The notes below the pieces were generated by a model. It saw nothing but the letters and a program-made list of their open reading frames with translations. It had not been told where the DNA came from and did not search any database. A program made the translations under genes and the position numbers. A stretch of 64,000 nt of DNA from JASFBA01 sp036172265 (GTDB taxonomy: Bacteria > Chloroflexota > Chloroflexia > DTKN01), in contig JASFBA010000084.1 in the NCBI GenBank assembly GCA_036172265.1, positions 21,031 through 85,030 on the forward strand, given 5' to 3'. Shown here piece after piece: positions 1 through 10,100 of the stretch. Numbering within the stretch: position 1 is the first letter of the stretch; the number at the start of each line of letters is the position of its first letter.

Positions 1-653
1 TCGCCCCCCTGCGGACCGATGCCGGGGATGAGGATGGGCAGTTCGGGACAGAGAGCCCGTACCCGGGCCAGTTCCTCCGGGGCGGTCGCACCGACCACCA
101 GGCCACAGTTGCCGCGTTCGTTCCAGCGGCGCACTCGTTCGGCCACGGCCAGATAGAGCGGTCGGCCGTCCACCAGAAGGTCCTGGAGTTCACCGGCGCC
201 GGGGTTGGAGGTGCGGCAGAGGATAAAGCAACCCCGCTCGGGGCGCTCCAGGAAGGGCATCAGGGCCTCGCCCCCCAGATAGGGGTTCAGGGTAACGGCA
301 TCGGCCTCCAGAAAATCGTAGAGGAAGCGGGCATAGAAGGCGGAGGAGTGGCCGATGTCGGCCCGCTTGGCATCGGCGATCACCAGGGCCGGGGTGTGCC
401 GGTGGATGAAGGAGATCGTCCGGCGGAGGGTTTCCAGGCCGGCCGGGCCCAGTGCCTCGTAAAAGGCCAGGTTCGGCTTATAGGCGCAGGTCCAGGGGGC
501 CGTGGCTTCCACGATGGACTGGATGAAGAAAAGGAGCGGGTCGGCACGATCCCGACATGCGGCCGGGAGACGCTCTGGCACCACATCCAGCCCCACACAA
601 AGGAGGCTATCGCTCTGGCGACACCGTTCCAGAAGTCGCTCTGTAAAGTTCAT
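1..653 (-). CDS. pyrF: Orotidine 5'-phosphate decarboxylase, 3' end outside window
   Basis: Decarboxylates OMP to UMP, the last step of de novo pyrimidine synthesis, in the cytoplasm. Reading the minus strand from an ATG at 653 gives about 217 codons beginning MNFTERLLERC and running off the left edge. The catalytic Lys/Asp signature DAKRADIGHSS is at about residues 93-103, preceded by YKPNLAFYE and followed by TLNPYLGGEALMPF; the visible end contains VVGATAPEEL and PGIGPQGG, the phosphate-binding end of the barrel. This matches the longer bacterial type (about 270 aa), so roughly 50 residues are missing. An AAAGG sequence lies just before the ATG. The other pyr genes of the window (pyrR-pyrB-pyrC) are 34 kb away. 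Confidence 0.93.
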   Translation of the reverse strand, partial: MNFTERLLERCRQSDSLLCVGLDVVPERLPAACRDRADPLLFFIQSIVEATAPWTCAYKPNLAFYEALGPAGLETLRRTISFIHRHTPALVIADAKRADIGHSSAFYARFLYDFLEADAVTLNPYLGGEALMPFLERPERGCFILCRTSNPGAGELQDLLVDGRPLYLAVAERVRRWNERGNCGLVVGATAPEELARVRALCPELPILIPGIGPQGG

Positions 654-936
654 CGGCCTTTTGCCCAACGCAATACCCACGCCGAAGGCTTTTAGCCCGG
701 CCCAGGCCCAAAGGGCGCACCCGGACACGGACCATCCGGGCTTGCACCAAGTCAGGACGGGCTATTGGCCGCAGGCCCGAAGTAAGTCCAGTGGTCTTGC
801 ATTTCTACAAAATAACCAGGTAGAATAGGATGTTGCTGCCAGGTCGTTTCCCTGCACCTGGAGCACAGGCTGAAACCTGCGCTACAGAACGACGGGCGGA
901 AATGCCCCAAGCATCGTTCGGCAGGGAGTTATCCCA

Positions 937-965
937 ATTGTACTACACTCCGGGCCGGCACGCAA
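937..965 (-). promoter_or_regulatory. Promoter facing pyrF
   Basis: Minus-strand TTGCGT (965-960), 17-base spacer, TACAAT (942-937). It would give a leader of about 275 bases before pyrF. The spacer end GGAGTGTAG is shared with the promoter-like sequence upstream of the ROK gene at 26199-26227. Confidence 0.55.
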
Positions 966-975
966 CAGCACCTTG

Positions 976-1004
976 TTGCGAAAAGGCCATCGGAGTGTTA
1001 TAAT
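976..1004 (+). promoter_or_regulatory. Promoter for the 1062-6973 gene run
   Basis: TTGCGA (976-981), 17-base spacer, TATAAT (999-1004). Transcription would start near 1011, about 50 bases before the cupin start codon. Confidence 0.65.
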
Positions 1005-1061
1005 AAAAATGTCTTTTATGGACAACCACCAGGGAAATGCCCGATGACCTCGGAGGAGACG

Positions 1062-1415
1062 ATGGGTAAAGTGAACCTTGCCGCATTGGGAACCAGGCTG
1101 GAAACCCCGTGGGTGCCCGTGGAGTTCGCTCAGGTGGATGATTACCATGCTCTACTCGTCCTCTACCAGGGCAGTTACCCCCCTCACTACCACAATAAAG
1201 ATGAATTCTTCCTGGTCCTCTCCGGCACAGTGGATATCGAGATCGAAGGCGGGGGCACCGTGACGCTCCATGAAAAGGAGGGGCTGGTCGTCCGGGCCGG
1301 CCTGCACCACCGTTCCATCGCCCGCACCCCCAGTGCCCTGGTGCTCCTCTTCGAGGCCAAGGACATTACCTACAACCCGGTAGTGATGGTGGGCCAGGTC
1401 CAGGAACAGGACTAG
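1062..1415 (+). CDS. Cupin-domain protein
   Basis: A 117-residue single-domain cupin; function unknown. The first cupin motif is visible as YPPHYHNKDEFFLVLSG (two His and a Glu as probable metal ligands), followed by GGGTVTLHEKEGLVVRAGLHH with the second-motif His. The ATG at 1062 was chosen because GGAGGAG lies 3-5 bases before it; an in-frame ATG at 1044 has no such site. It is first in a tight run with the coiled-coil gene: its stop codon is inside the next gene's Shine-Dalgarno. Small cupins often bind a metal and a small carboxylate or sugar, but nothing here tells which. Confidence 0.85.
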   Translation: MGKVNLAALGTRLETPWVPVEFAQVDDYHALLVLYQGSYPPHYHNKDEFFLVLSGTVDIEIEGGGTVTLHEKEGLVVRAGLHHRSIARTPSALVLLFEAKDITYNPVVMVGQVQEQD

Positions 1416-1423
1416 GAGGTGAT

Positions 1424-2392
1424 ATGCTGGAAGATTTTCTCTCCCGGATGGGCGAACTGCGCCTGGAAATGGAACGGCTGGCCGGCCAGGCCCAGGAACT
1501 GGAGCGCGTGGTTCAGGAGCAGCAACTTCGCTTGGAGGAAATGGACCTCTTGGTGCGCCAGCGCGATGAACAACTGGCCGAACGTCAGGCCCGGGTGGAA
1601 GAACTAGAGGAAAGGCTTCGCCGGCGTGATCGGGAACTGGCCGAAATGCAGGCCCGCCTGGCCGAGGCCGAGGCGACATGTCTACGCCAGAAGGAGGAAC
1701 TGGCGGAACTTCGGGTCCTGCTTTCCCAGCGCGAGGAGAGCGAGGTCGCATTGCGCGAGGAACTGGCCCTCCAGGAACGGCCGGCCGCGCTGGAGCCGGT
1801 AACGTTGCCGGTCCAGGCTCTCCTGGAGCGCCTTTCCGCACTCGAAGGACTGTCCCGTCAACAGGCGGCCGAACTGGCCGGCCTGCGCTCCACCTTCCAG
1901 GAGGAACTCTCTCGCCTGAACGGCCGGTTGGAGCGTCTGGAGGCCGGCCTGCGGGTTGCCCCGCTACCGGCCGCCCCGCCGGTGGAAGCGCCGGCCGTGG
2001 CCATCGCTCCTCCCCCGGTCGAACTGGTCGCCGACCCCGTCCAGGCCCTCCTCCAGGAAACGCTGGAAAGCCTTCCGAGGGCCCTTTGCATCGGCCTGGG
2101 GAGCCTGGACGGCTTGAACGTCGCCCTAGTTGCTCGCCAGGAATGGGCCGCGGAACCGCTGGAAGTGGAGTTGGCCGAGTTGACCGCCGAGGCCGGACGC
2201 ATCGCTTCTGCCCTGGGCACCGGCCCTCTGCTGACCTTGGCCTTCCAGACCGGGGCCGAGCACTGCCTGATCTCCCCGATCAGCGAAGACCATTTTGCCT
2301 TCGTAGTCACTCCGGCTGCTTCGGCGGACGACTTCCGGCGCGCCCAGGCCGTGCTCCTGCAGGCCGCCAGCCGCCTGAACGAACTGTTCTGA
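1424..2392 (+). CDS. Long coiled-coil protein with C-terminal roadblock/LC7-like domain
   Basis: 322 residues. About residues 5-125 form a dense Glu/Arg/Leu coiled coil (LRLEMERLAGQAQELE and similar), a second coil covers about 130-185, a Pro/Ala-rich linker follows, and about 203-322 is a globular domain. The pattern LPRALCIGLGSLDGLNVALV, a helix over AGRIASALGTG, a strand AEHCLISPI and a last helix resembles the roadblock/LC7 (MglB-like) fold, which usually partners small GTPases. The roadblock call is by pattern and is inferred. The start has the strong site AGGAGGTGAT at 1414-1423. No Ras-like GTPase is adjacent. Confidence 0.7.
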   Translation: MLEDFLSRMGELRLEMERLAGQAQELERVVQEQQLRLEEMDLLVRQRDEQLAERQARVEELEERLRRRDRELAEMQARLAEAEATCLRQKEELAELRVLLSQREESEVALREELALQERPAALEPVTLPVQALLERLSALEGLSRQQAAELAGLRSTFQEELSRLNGRLERLEAGLRVAPLPAAPPVEAPAVAIAPPPVELVADPVQALLQETLESLPRALCIGLGSLDGLNVALVARQEWAAEPLEVELAELTAEAGRIASALGTGPLLTLAFQTGAEHCLISPISEDHFAFVVTPAASADDFRRAQAVLLQAASRLNELF

Positions 2393-2401
2393 GGGTCGCC
2401 T

Positions 2402-2686
2402 ATGGCCATCGGGTACTGCCAGATCGAACTCCACCTTCCCGATCATCACTCCCTCAAGGAAAAACGGGGCGTGCTCCGCTCCATCATCGCCCGCCTCCGC
2501 CAGGAGTTCAACGTCTCCGTTGCCGAACTGGACCACCAGGACCTCTGGCAATCGGCCTGTCTGGGGGTGGTCTCGATCGCTAACGAGACCTCCCGGCTTC
2601 ACCACCTCCTGGAGAAGGTGGTACACTGGTTGGAGCAGAACCGGCCCGACGTCGAAGTAACCGGCTACCAGATCGAAATTCTCTAG
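2402..2686 (+). CDS. DUF503 (YlxP-like) protein
   Basis: 94 residues, the full usual length of the DUF503/YlxP family. The family hallmark is clear near the N-terminus: IELHLPDHHSLKEKRGVLRS, followed by the RLRQEFNVSVAELD strand-helix. YlxP genes usually sit near ribosome-maturation genes; here the neighbours are the coiled-coil gene (9 bases upstream) and murT (41 bases downstream). The molecular role of the family is not settled. Confidence 0.88.
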   Translation: MAIGYCQIELHLPDHHSLKEKRGVLRSIIARLRQEFNVSVAELDHQDLWQSACLGVVSIANETSRLHHLLEKVVHWLEQNRPDVEVTGYQIEIL

Positions 2687-2727
2687 AGGACCCATCGGGC
2701 CGGGGAGACGGCTCCGGGAAAGCGCTG

Positions 2728-4113
2728 ATGGGTCTGGTACGTTTTTCGGCTTTGTTCCTGGGCCGGGCTGCCGGTTTCCTGAGCCGCACGCTGGGCAGAG
2801 GAGGGGGCACGACGCTGCCCGGTTGGGTAGCCCAGTTCCTGGATCGAAATCTAGTCTCGGACCTCTGTGCCCGCCTGGAGCGGGGAACAATCCTCCTCAC
2901 CGGAACCAACGGCAAGACGACTACCGCCCGGATGCTGGCCCTGGTGCTCCGCGAGGCCGGCTGGCGACCGATCCACAACCGCGCCGGGGCCAACTTGGTG
3001 GAGGGCATAGCCACCACCCTCCTCTATGCCAGCAACCTCCAGGGCCGGCCGGCCGGCGATAGCGGCCTTTTTGAAATGGATGAAGCCCACTTTCCTCGAG
3101 CCGTAGCCCTTTGCCGCCCCCGTCTAGTACTCCTCCATAACCTCTTCCGCGACCAACTGGACCGCTACGGCGAGGTGGATACGGTGGCCGGCCGCTGGGG
3201 TGAGGCCCTCCGTACCCTCCCGGCCACTGCCACCGTCCTCCTCAACGCCGACGATCCGGCCGTGGCCGACCTGGGGGTCGGCCTGGCAGCCCGGGTGCTC
3301 TACTACGGGGTGGAGGCTCCGACCTTGGGCCGGCCAACTCCCGACCACACCGCCGACGCCCGCTACTGCCGACACTGCGGCGCCCCCTACGCCTATGCCC
3401 CGGCTTACTACGGCCACATCGGCCTCTACCGCTGCCCCCGCTGCGGCCATGCCCGCCCTCGGCCGGACATCCTGCTGACGGTGACCAGGGTGGAGGAGGA
3501 CGGCCGGCTGCAGGGGCACCTCCGCACCTCGGCCGGAGAGCGCGATTTCCGTCCCCCTCTCCCCGGTCTCTACAACGCCTACAACGCCCTGGCCGCCGTC
3601 GCCGCCGCTCTGGCCTTGGGGGTAAGCCTGGAGACCTGCCTGGAGTCCCTTTCTCACTTTCGGGCTGCCTTCGGCCGGCTGGAGCGCGCCTCGATCGGCG
3701 ATCGGGAGATACTCCTGGCCTTGATCAAAAACCCGGTGGGTGTGGGACAGGTCCTGCAGATGCTCGCAACCGGCGGCCGGACCTTCCCCTGCCTGATCGT
3801 CATCAACGACCGCATTGCCGACGGCACCGATGTCTCCTGGCTGTGGGACGCCGACTTCGAGGCTCTGGCCGGCAAGGCGTCTTCCCTCGTCGTTTCCGGC
3901 ACCCGGGCCCGGGATATGGCCGTCCGCCTCAAGTACGCCGGGATAAACGGGGAAATGGTGGTAGAAGAGGACCTGGAACAGGCCTTGGACATCGCCCTGT
4001 CTCGCACGCCGCCTGGGGCAACCCTCCACATCTTGCCCACCTACACGGCCATGCTGGAGGTGCGGGCACTCTTGGCCCGAAGGGGTTATGTGACGCCGTT
4101 CTGGGAAGACTGA
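2728..4113 (+). CDS. murT: MurT-like Mur ligase (lipid II isoglutaminyl synthase subunit)
   Basis: 461 residues. MurT with GatD amidates the D-Glu of lipid II using glutamine. Visible are the P-loop LLTGTNGKTTTARML at about 56-70, the Mur central-domain strings FEMDEAHFPRA and NLFRDQLDRYGEVD, a four-cysteine zinc ribbon (CRHC at about 214 and CPRC at about 236) inserted in the central domain as in known MurT, and the C-terminal DUF1727 domain with NPVGVGQVLQML and INDRIADGTDVSWLWD. No gatD lies next to it, which is unusual since the pair is normally adjacent. Confidence 0.9.
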   Translation: MGLVRFSALFLGRAAGFLSRTLGRGGGTTLPGWVAQFLDRNLVSDLCARLERGTILLTGTNGKTTTARMLALVLREAGWRPIHNRAGANLVEGIATTLLYASNLQGRPAGDSGLFEMDEAHFPRAVALCRPRLVLLHNLFRDQLDRYGEVDTVAGRWGEALRTLPATATVLLNADDPAVADLGVGLAARVLYYGVEAPTLGRPTPDHTADARYCRHCGAPYAYAPAYYGHIGLYRCPRCGHARPRPDILLTVTRVEEDGRLQGHLRTSAGERDFRPPLPGLYNAYNALAAVAAALALGVSLETCLESLSHFRAAFGRLERASIGDREILLALIKNPVGVGQVLQMLATGGRTFPCLIVINDRIADGTDVSWLWDADFEALAGKASSLVVSGTRARDMAVRLKYAGINGEMVVEEDLEQALDIALSRTPPGATLHILPTYTAMLEVRALLARRGYVTPFWED

Positions 4114-4123
4114 GAGGGTAGAG

Positions 4124-6973
4124 ATGGAAGAGAAACAGCGTTCACTCGAGGAAAATGCCCGCCGCCTGCGTGCCCTTCTGGAGGCGATGAGGGATGTTGT
4201 CCTGGTCGTCGGACCCGATGGACGCTACCTGGACATCGTTCCCACTCGTCCCGATCTGCTCTACCGGCCGGCCGAGGAGATTCTGGGACGGACGATCCGC
4301 GAAATTTTTCCCCGGGAACAGGCCGAATTCTTCCAGGAAGCGATAGACCGCACCCTCCGCACCCGGCAGGTGGTGACGATCGAGTATGCCCTCCCCATCG
4401 AAGGACGCGAGGTCTGGTTCGAAGGCCGGCTTTCACCCATGTTGGATGAGCGGGGAGAGGCCGTTGCCGCCCTCCTGGTAGCCCGTGACATCACCGAGGA
4501 GCGCTGCGCCCGGGAGGCCCTGCGGGAAAGCGAGGAAAAGTACCGCACCCTGGTAGAGCAGTCGAGCGAGGCCATCTACCTCCTTTTCAACCGGCGCTTC
4601 GAGCTCATCAACCGGCGCTTCAGCGAGATGTTCGGCATTACCCAGGAGGAGGCCCGTGCTCCCGACTTTGATTTCATCCAACTCGTAGCCCCCCAGAGCC
4701 GGCCGCTGATCGAGGAACGCGCCGCCAGGATACGGCGCGGCGAGGCCGTCCCCCCGCGCTACGAATTCACCGCCTTGACCCGCGATGGCCGCGAAATCCT
4801 GGTGGAGACCTCGGTGGCCTATGTTCCTTACCGGGGAGGAATCGCCACCCAGGGGGTGGTACGGGATATCACCGCCCAGAAACAAGCCGAAGCGCAGATG
4901 CTCCGACGAGAGCGCTACTTGGCCTGCCTGGCCGATACTGCCCAGAAGTTGCTCGGGGCAGCCGATCCCTTTGCTGTGTTGCCTGAGGTACTGGCTTGCC
5001 TGGGCGAGACGGCCGAGGCCGACCGAGTCTATATCTTCGAGGCCCACGAGGATGCCCAGGGGCGCCTGCTGGTCAGCCAGCGGATGGAGTGGTGCGCTCC
5101 CGGCATCACCCCCCAGATCGATAATCCGGCCATGCAGAACCTCCCCTGTATCGAGGCCGGCTTCGGGCGCTGGGTAGAGGCGCTCAGCCACAACGAGGTG
5201 ATCGCGGGGAAGGTGGCCGATTTCCCCCCTTCCGAACGGCCGCTTCTGGAGGCCCAGGGCATCCGTTCCATCCTGGTGTTTCCCCTCATGGTCGGGGGCA
5301 TACCCTACGGCTTCATCGGCTTCGATTCTTGCCGGACGGAACGGGAGTGGGAACAGGCCGAAATTGACCTGCTCTCCGCCGCGGCCCGTAACATCGCCCA
5401 GGCCATCGAGAAGAGCCGGGCCCTGCGGGCGCTGCGAGAATCGGAGGAGCGCTACCGCCGCCTGATCGAACTTTTGCCCGATGCCGTAGCCGTCCACCAG
5501 GACGGCCGGATCCGCATGGTCAACTTGACCGGGGCGCGGATGCTCGGCTACGAGTCCCCAGAGGAGATAATCGGCCGGCCGGTGCTCGAGTTTGTGCACC
5601 CGGACGATCACGCCGTCGTCCAAGAACGGATTCGGGCCCAACAGGAACGCGGGGAACGCGTCCCCCCGCTGGAGGAACGTTTCCTACGACGGGACGGCTG
5701 TGTCATCCCGATGGAAGTTACGGCGGCTCCCTTTATGCTGGGAGGCCGGCCGGCCTCGCTGGTGGTGGCCCGCGACATCTCGGCCCGCAAGCGGCTGGAA
5801 GAACAACTGCGTCAGGCCCAGAAGATGGAGGCGCTGGGGCGGTTGGCCGGCGGGGTGGCCCACGATTTCAACAACCTCCTCACCGCGATCAACGGCTATG
5901 CCGAACTCCTGCTTTCCTCCCTCCGGCCCGACGATCCCTTGCGGGCCGAAGCCGAGGCCATCCTGAAGGCCGGACAACGGGCCACCATGCTCACGCAGCA
6001 ACTCCTGGCCTTTGGCCGGCGCCAGGTGATGGAACTACGGGTGGTGGACCTCAACCAGGTGCTCGAAGGGTTGGCCGGGATGCTCCGCCGGCTGATCCGC
6101 GAAGACATCGAACTGGTACTTTCCCTTTCCCCGGAACTGGGCCACGTCCGGGTGGATGTGGCCCAGATGGAGCAGGTCATCGTCAACCTGGTGGTGAACG
6201 CCCGCGACGCGATGCCGAACGGCGGCCGACTGACGCTGGAAACGGCCAACGTAGAATGGGACGAGGCATGGATCTTTCCCGATCTGACCCCTGGCCGGTA
6301 TGTGCGGCTCACCGTCAGCGATACCGGAGAGGGCATCCCCGAAGAGGTGCGCGAACACCTCTTTGAACCGTTCTTCACCACAAAAGAGGTGGGGATAGGG
6401 TTAGGTCTGGCTACCGTCTATGGCATTGTCCGACAGTTCAATGGCCACATTCGGGTGGATTCCGAGCCCGGTCGGGGCAGCACGTTCTCCATCTACCTGC
6501 CGCGTGTGGAGGAGCCGCTGGAGGCACCGGCCGAACCCCCGGCCATCGAGAAATGGCCGCGAGGGAAGGAAACCGTCCTGGTGGTCGAGGACGATGAGAT
6601 GGTCCGCGCCTTGGCCACGCGTGTCCTGCGCGGCCAGGGCTATCGCGTCCTGGAGGCCCGCCGAGGCGACGAGGCCCTCCAGATGGCCGCCGCCTTCCGA
6701 GAACCGATCCACCTTCTGCTCACCGATGTGCTCGTGCCCCATATGAGCAGCCGGGTGCTCCTGGAGCGCCTTCGGGAGAGCCACCCTGAAGTCCGGGTGC
6801 TCTATATGTCGGGCTACGCCGAAAACCTGATCGCCCGCCACGTCTCGCTGGAACCGACCACCCCGCTCCTCCGCAAACCGTTCACTCCCCAGACCTTGGC
6901 CCAAAAGGTACGGGCGGTTTTGGATGCTCGGAACTCCCCCGATAGCCCGCAGCGAGAAAGGGATTCTACATAA
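4124..6973 (+). CDS. Hybrid sensor histidine kinase (PAS-PAS-GAF-PAS-HisKA-HATPase-REC)
   Basis: 949 residues with no membrane segment, so a cytoplasmic sensor. Order: two PAS domains (about 10-130 and 135-255), GAF (about 270-430), a third PAS (about 440-555), dimerisation/phosphoacceptor helix GGVAHDFNNLL with His580, the ATPase domain (NLVVNARDAMPNGG, DTGEGIPEE, EPFFTTKEVG) and a C-terminal receiver domain with VVEDDE, phosphoacceptor Asp868 in LLTDVLV, and Lys in LLRKPF. In the ATP lid the usual VGKGTGLGLA reads VGIGLGLA, two residues shorter, with GxGLGL still present. The start lies 10 bases after murT stops. No separate response regulator is adjacent. Confidence 0.92.
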   Translation: MEEKQRSLEENARRLRALLEAMRDVVLVVGPDGRYLDIVPTRPDLLYRPAEEILGRTIREIFPREQAEFFQEAIDRTLRTRQVVTIEYALPIEGREVWFEGRLSPMLDERGEAVAALLVARDITEERCAREALRESEEKYRTLVEQSSEAIYLLFNRRFELINRRFSEMFGITQEEARAPDFDFIQLVAPQSRPLIEERAARIRRGEAVPPRYEFTALTRDGREILVETSVAYVPYRGGIATQGVVRDITAQKQAEAQMLRRERYLACLADTAQKLLGAADPFAVLPEVLACLGETAEADRVYIFEAHEDAQGRLLVSQRMEWCAPGITPQIDNPAMQNLPCIEAGFGRWVEALSHNEVIAGKVADFPPSERPLLEAQGIRSILVFPLMVGGIPYGFIGFDSCRTEREWEQAEIDLLSAAARNIAQAIEKSRALRALRESEERYRRLIELLPDAVAVHQDGRIRMVNLTGARMLGYESPEEIIGRPVLEFVHPDDHAVVQERIRAQQERGERVPPLEERFLRRDGCVIPMEVTAAPFMLGGRPASLVVARDISARKRLEEQLRQAQKMEALGRLAGGVAHDFNNLLTAINGYAELLLSSLRPDDPLRAEAEAILKAGQRATMLTQQLLAFGRRQVMELRVVDLNQVLEGLAGMLRRLIREDIELVLSLSPELGHVRVDVAQMEQVIVNLVVNARDAMPNGGRLTLETANVEWDEAWIFPDLTPGRYVRLTVSDTGEGIPEEVREHLFEPFFTTKEVGIGLGLATVYGIVRQFNGHIRVDSEPGRGSTFSIYLPRVEEPLEAPAEPPAIEKWPRGKETVLVVEDDEMVRALATRVLRGQGYRVLEARRGDEALQMAAAFREPIHLLLTDVLVPHMSSRVLLERLRESHPEVRVLYMSGYAENLIARHVSLEPTTPLLRKPFTPQTLAQKVRAVLDARNSPDSPQRERDST

Positions 6974-6980
6974 TAAAAAC

Positions 6981-7009
6981 TTGACATGAAAGGGGTCTTG
7001 TGCTATAAT
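6981..7009 (+). promoter_or_regulatory. Consensus extended -10 promoter of the subtilase gene
   Basis: TTGACA (6981-6986), exactly 17 bases, TATAAT (7004-7009), with TG one base before the -10 (7001-7002). Every consensus position of a housekeeping sigma-70/SigA promoter is matched. Transcription would start near 7016 and give a leader of about 125 bases. Confidence 0.88.
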
Positions 7010-7140
7010 AAAAGTACATCCCGGTCACAGGAGAAACCCATCGAAGCAACGGTAGAAACCCCAGAAAGGAGGTGATGTATAGGACCGTTTGCGGCTACCG
7101 TTTCCGTCCCTTGTTGCTTAGCAGAAGAAAGGAGACAGCC

Positions 7141-10100
7141 GTGAAGCGAACGCTGGCTTTCGTGGGTACGCTGGTCCTCGTGGCCTCCTTGCTTCTCCCC
7201 CTTTCCGCTGGGGCAGACAGTGTGAGGCCGCAAAGCGCCGAGGTGGCTCCGGCCGCTCCTCCGGCGCAACCTCCTCGCCCCTACGCCGGCCAGGTAACCA
7301 CCGCCACCGACCGGGCCCTGGCCAAAATCCATCCCAACTTGCGGGAAACGGCCCGGGCCGGCGGCGATTCCCTCGTCTCCGTCAACGTCTTCCTCCGCCC
7401 CGGGGCCGACGTTCAGGGGCTTGTCGCCCTCTTCGACCGCCCCATCGTCCGCACCATCCTGGGCACCACCTCCATCATCGGCCGGGTGCCGGCCCATAAC
7501 CTCCTGAAACTGGCGGCGAACGAGGGTGTGGATGTGGTCCTGGATCCCATGCCCTATGTCCCACCGCCCCGCACTCCCGACCCGGATATGCCTCAGCGCA
7601 TCGCCCGCGCTCAGGAAAAGATCCGCGCCCGGCTGGAAGGCTCTATCTCCCACCCCGCTAGGGGAGCCGGCACCGAGGGTTGGTGGGATGTCGGCGAGGG
7701 GCACCGCTCCTCCTATGCCTGGGCCAACGGCTACACCGGCCAGGGCGTGAAGGTGGCCGTCATTGACACCGGTGTGGACTTTGCCCACCCCGACCTCCAG
7801 GGCACCTGGGCCGTCTACCCGCTCACCAGCACCACCATCCCGCCCACCTATACCCAGGCCTACGGCGGTTGGCCCATCGCCTTCGACGACCTCTCGATGA
7901 TGGACTATGCCCTCACCGGCGGCCCGGCTCCAGGTACTTGGTACGCCGACACCTCATACACCGTTTCCGTCACGCCCACCATCACCACCACGATCATCTT
8001 TGACGGCAAGACCTTCACCGTGGCCGGCAGCCTGAGCGGCATCTACCATATCGGCTACCACCCGGATACTTCCCTGGTCGCCTGGTGGTACGGTGAGCCG
8101 GTCGCCGTCCTGGTCGTGGATAAGAACGATGCGGGCATCTATAACACCGTTTATGTGGACCTGGACGACGACTATGACTTTACCAACGAAAAGCCGGTCA
8201 CCCGCGACGATCCCATCGCCTGGAAGGACTTTGGCGATGGCTATGCCGATGTCTCCGGCGGCATGATCTACTTCATCGCCGACGGCCAGCACCATCCGCC
8301 CGGTTTCGACTGGCTCTGGCAACCTTCCGTCCCACCCTTCGATCCACCCGCAGCGGGCAACATGGTGGCCTTTATGCTCAACGACGCTCAACTGGCCGGC
8401 GGTGACCACGGCACCCTCTGCGCCTCCAACGTGGCCGGCCAGGGGGTCATTGACGGCGGCGCTCCTCCCTATAAGCCGATCGGCGTCGGTGGGATGGTCC
8501 AAGGCGGCGGCAGGGAGGCCAAGGTCTGGGCCATGGGATGCTTCTACTGCGGCGGCTACGAGACCGACTACTACTATATGACCGCCCTGGGCTATGACGG
8601 CCTCCCCGAAACCGGCGACGAGGCGGAGATCGTCAGCATGTCCTATGGCTCTACCGCCACCGATAACGATGGTTGGGACTGGACCAGCCGCTTCCTAACC
8701 TGGCTCAACCTGGGGTATGCTCCCCACACCTCCTACGTAGGCTCCTCCGGCAACGGCGCCCCGGCCTACGGCACCGTCAACTCGCCCAACCCGGTTACGG
8801 GGGTGAGTGTGGGGGCTTCCACGCAGTACGATTCCTGTGGCGGCGTCTTTGACCCCATCACTTCCACCGCACAACTCCTCTGGGGCGACCTCCAGTCCTG
8901 GTCGGACGTCGGCCCGGGGGCTGATGGCAGCGTTGGCGTCTCCGTCCTGGCCAACGGAGCCTGGGGAGCCGGCGACCTGGCGCTGAACGAGTGGGGCGAC
9001 GGCTGGACGGCCTGGGAGTGCTGGGGCGGCACCAGCCGCTCCGCCCCGGTGGCCGCCGGCAACCTGGCCCTTATCTACGACGCCTACCGCCAGGCCCACG
9101 GCGAATACCCCACCTGGGATGTGGCCCGGGCCATCCTGATGTCCGGCGCCAACGACGCCCTGCATGACCCGCTGCGTCAGGGGGCCGGTACCGTCAATGC
9201 CGAGCGCGCCACCTGGGTAGCCGGCGGCGATTACGGCTTCTACGTTCTCCCCGACTCCTGGAGCGCGGGCGACTACCGGGGCGAAAACTACCTCTCCTTC
9301 GCCAACATCGTCCATCCGGGCGACTCCTCCTCCCAGGCCTTCACCCTGGTCAACGACTCGGCCTTCCCCATCACCGTCACCCTGAGCGACGGCTACTTCA
9401 CCCTGCTGGGCGAGGTAGAGTGGACCTTTGTTACCAGCAACACTCTCGAGCAGCGCATCTGGGCTCAGCCCGATTACCTCTTCACCGCCACCCAGTGGGT
9501 GGAAAGCGGCGGCCCTTACGAGGGTGCCGACCTGATGATCGCCAAACTGGCCTTCCCCTATCGCCAGTTCAGCCTGGACGATCCGGCTACCCCGCCGCAG
9601 GTCTATCGCAGCCGCTGGCGCGTGCTCATCTACGACTGGACCGACATAAACGGCGACGGCAACCTCTGGACCGACCTGAACGGCGACGGGGTGGTGCAGA
9701 CCGGCGAGATCGACACCTATGAGTACAACCGCTACGGCTACGGCTATAGCAGCGGCACCACCATGCAGCAGTCAGCCCGCGACCCATCGAACCGCTACCA
9801 CGACGGCCTCTATATCGGCGTGGAGCACCGCACGGCCTACGCGGCCATCCCCACCACGACCATCGAACTCCGCGTCTCCTTCTACAAGCGGGTGGACTGG
9901 CCCTGGCTGGAGACGAACGTCTCCTCCCTCACCATTCCGGCCGGCGGCACGGCCACCTTCACCGCCACGCTGAGTGTGCCGGTGACGGCGCCGCTGGGCC
10001 TCTATCAGGGCGAAATCCTGGTCCAGGACCCCGGCTACATGACCTATACCGCCCACACCCCAGTGGTACCGGTGGTGGTCAGCGTAGCCGCGGATGGGCC

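Larger units (their letters stand above)
654..1061. other. Intergenic region between pyrF and the cupin gene
   Basis: About 400 bases between divergent genes. It holds one promoter-like sequence in each direction (listed separately) and nothing that reads as a gene. The stretch near 860-890 contains a short imperfect palindrome built on CAGG-CTGAAA-CCTG. Confidence 0.5.

Noticed and set aside
1152..2583. Long frames overlapping the coiled-coil gene on both strands
   Set aside because: Pro/Gly/Arg-rich reading of a high-GC coding region; the 1424-2392 frame has the strong ribosome site and a sensible protein.
3124..4029. 301-codon minus-strand frame opposite murT
   Set aside because: Mirror of a conserved coding frame in high-GC DNA; no recognisable domain.
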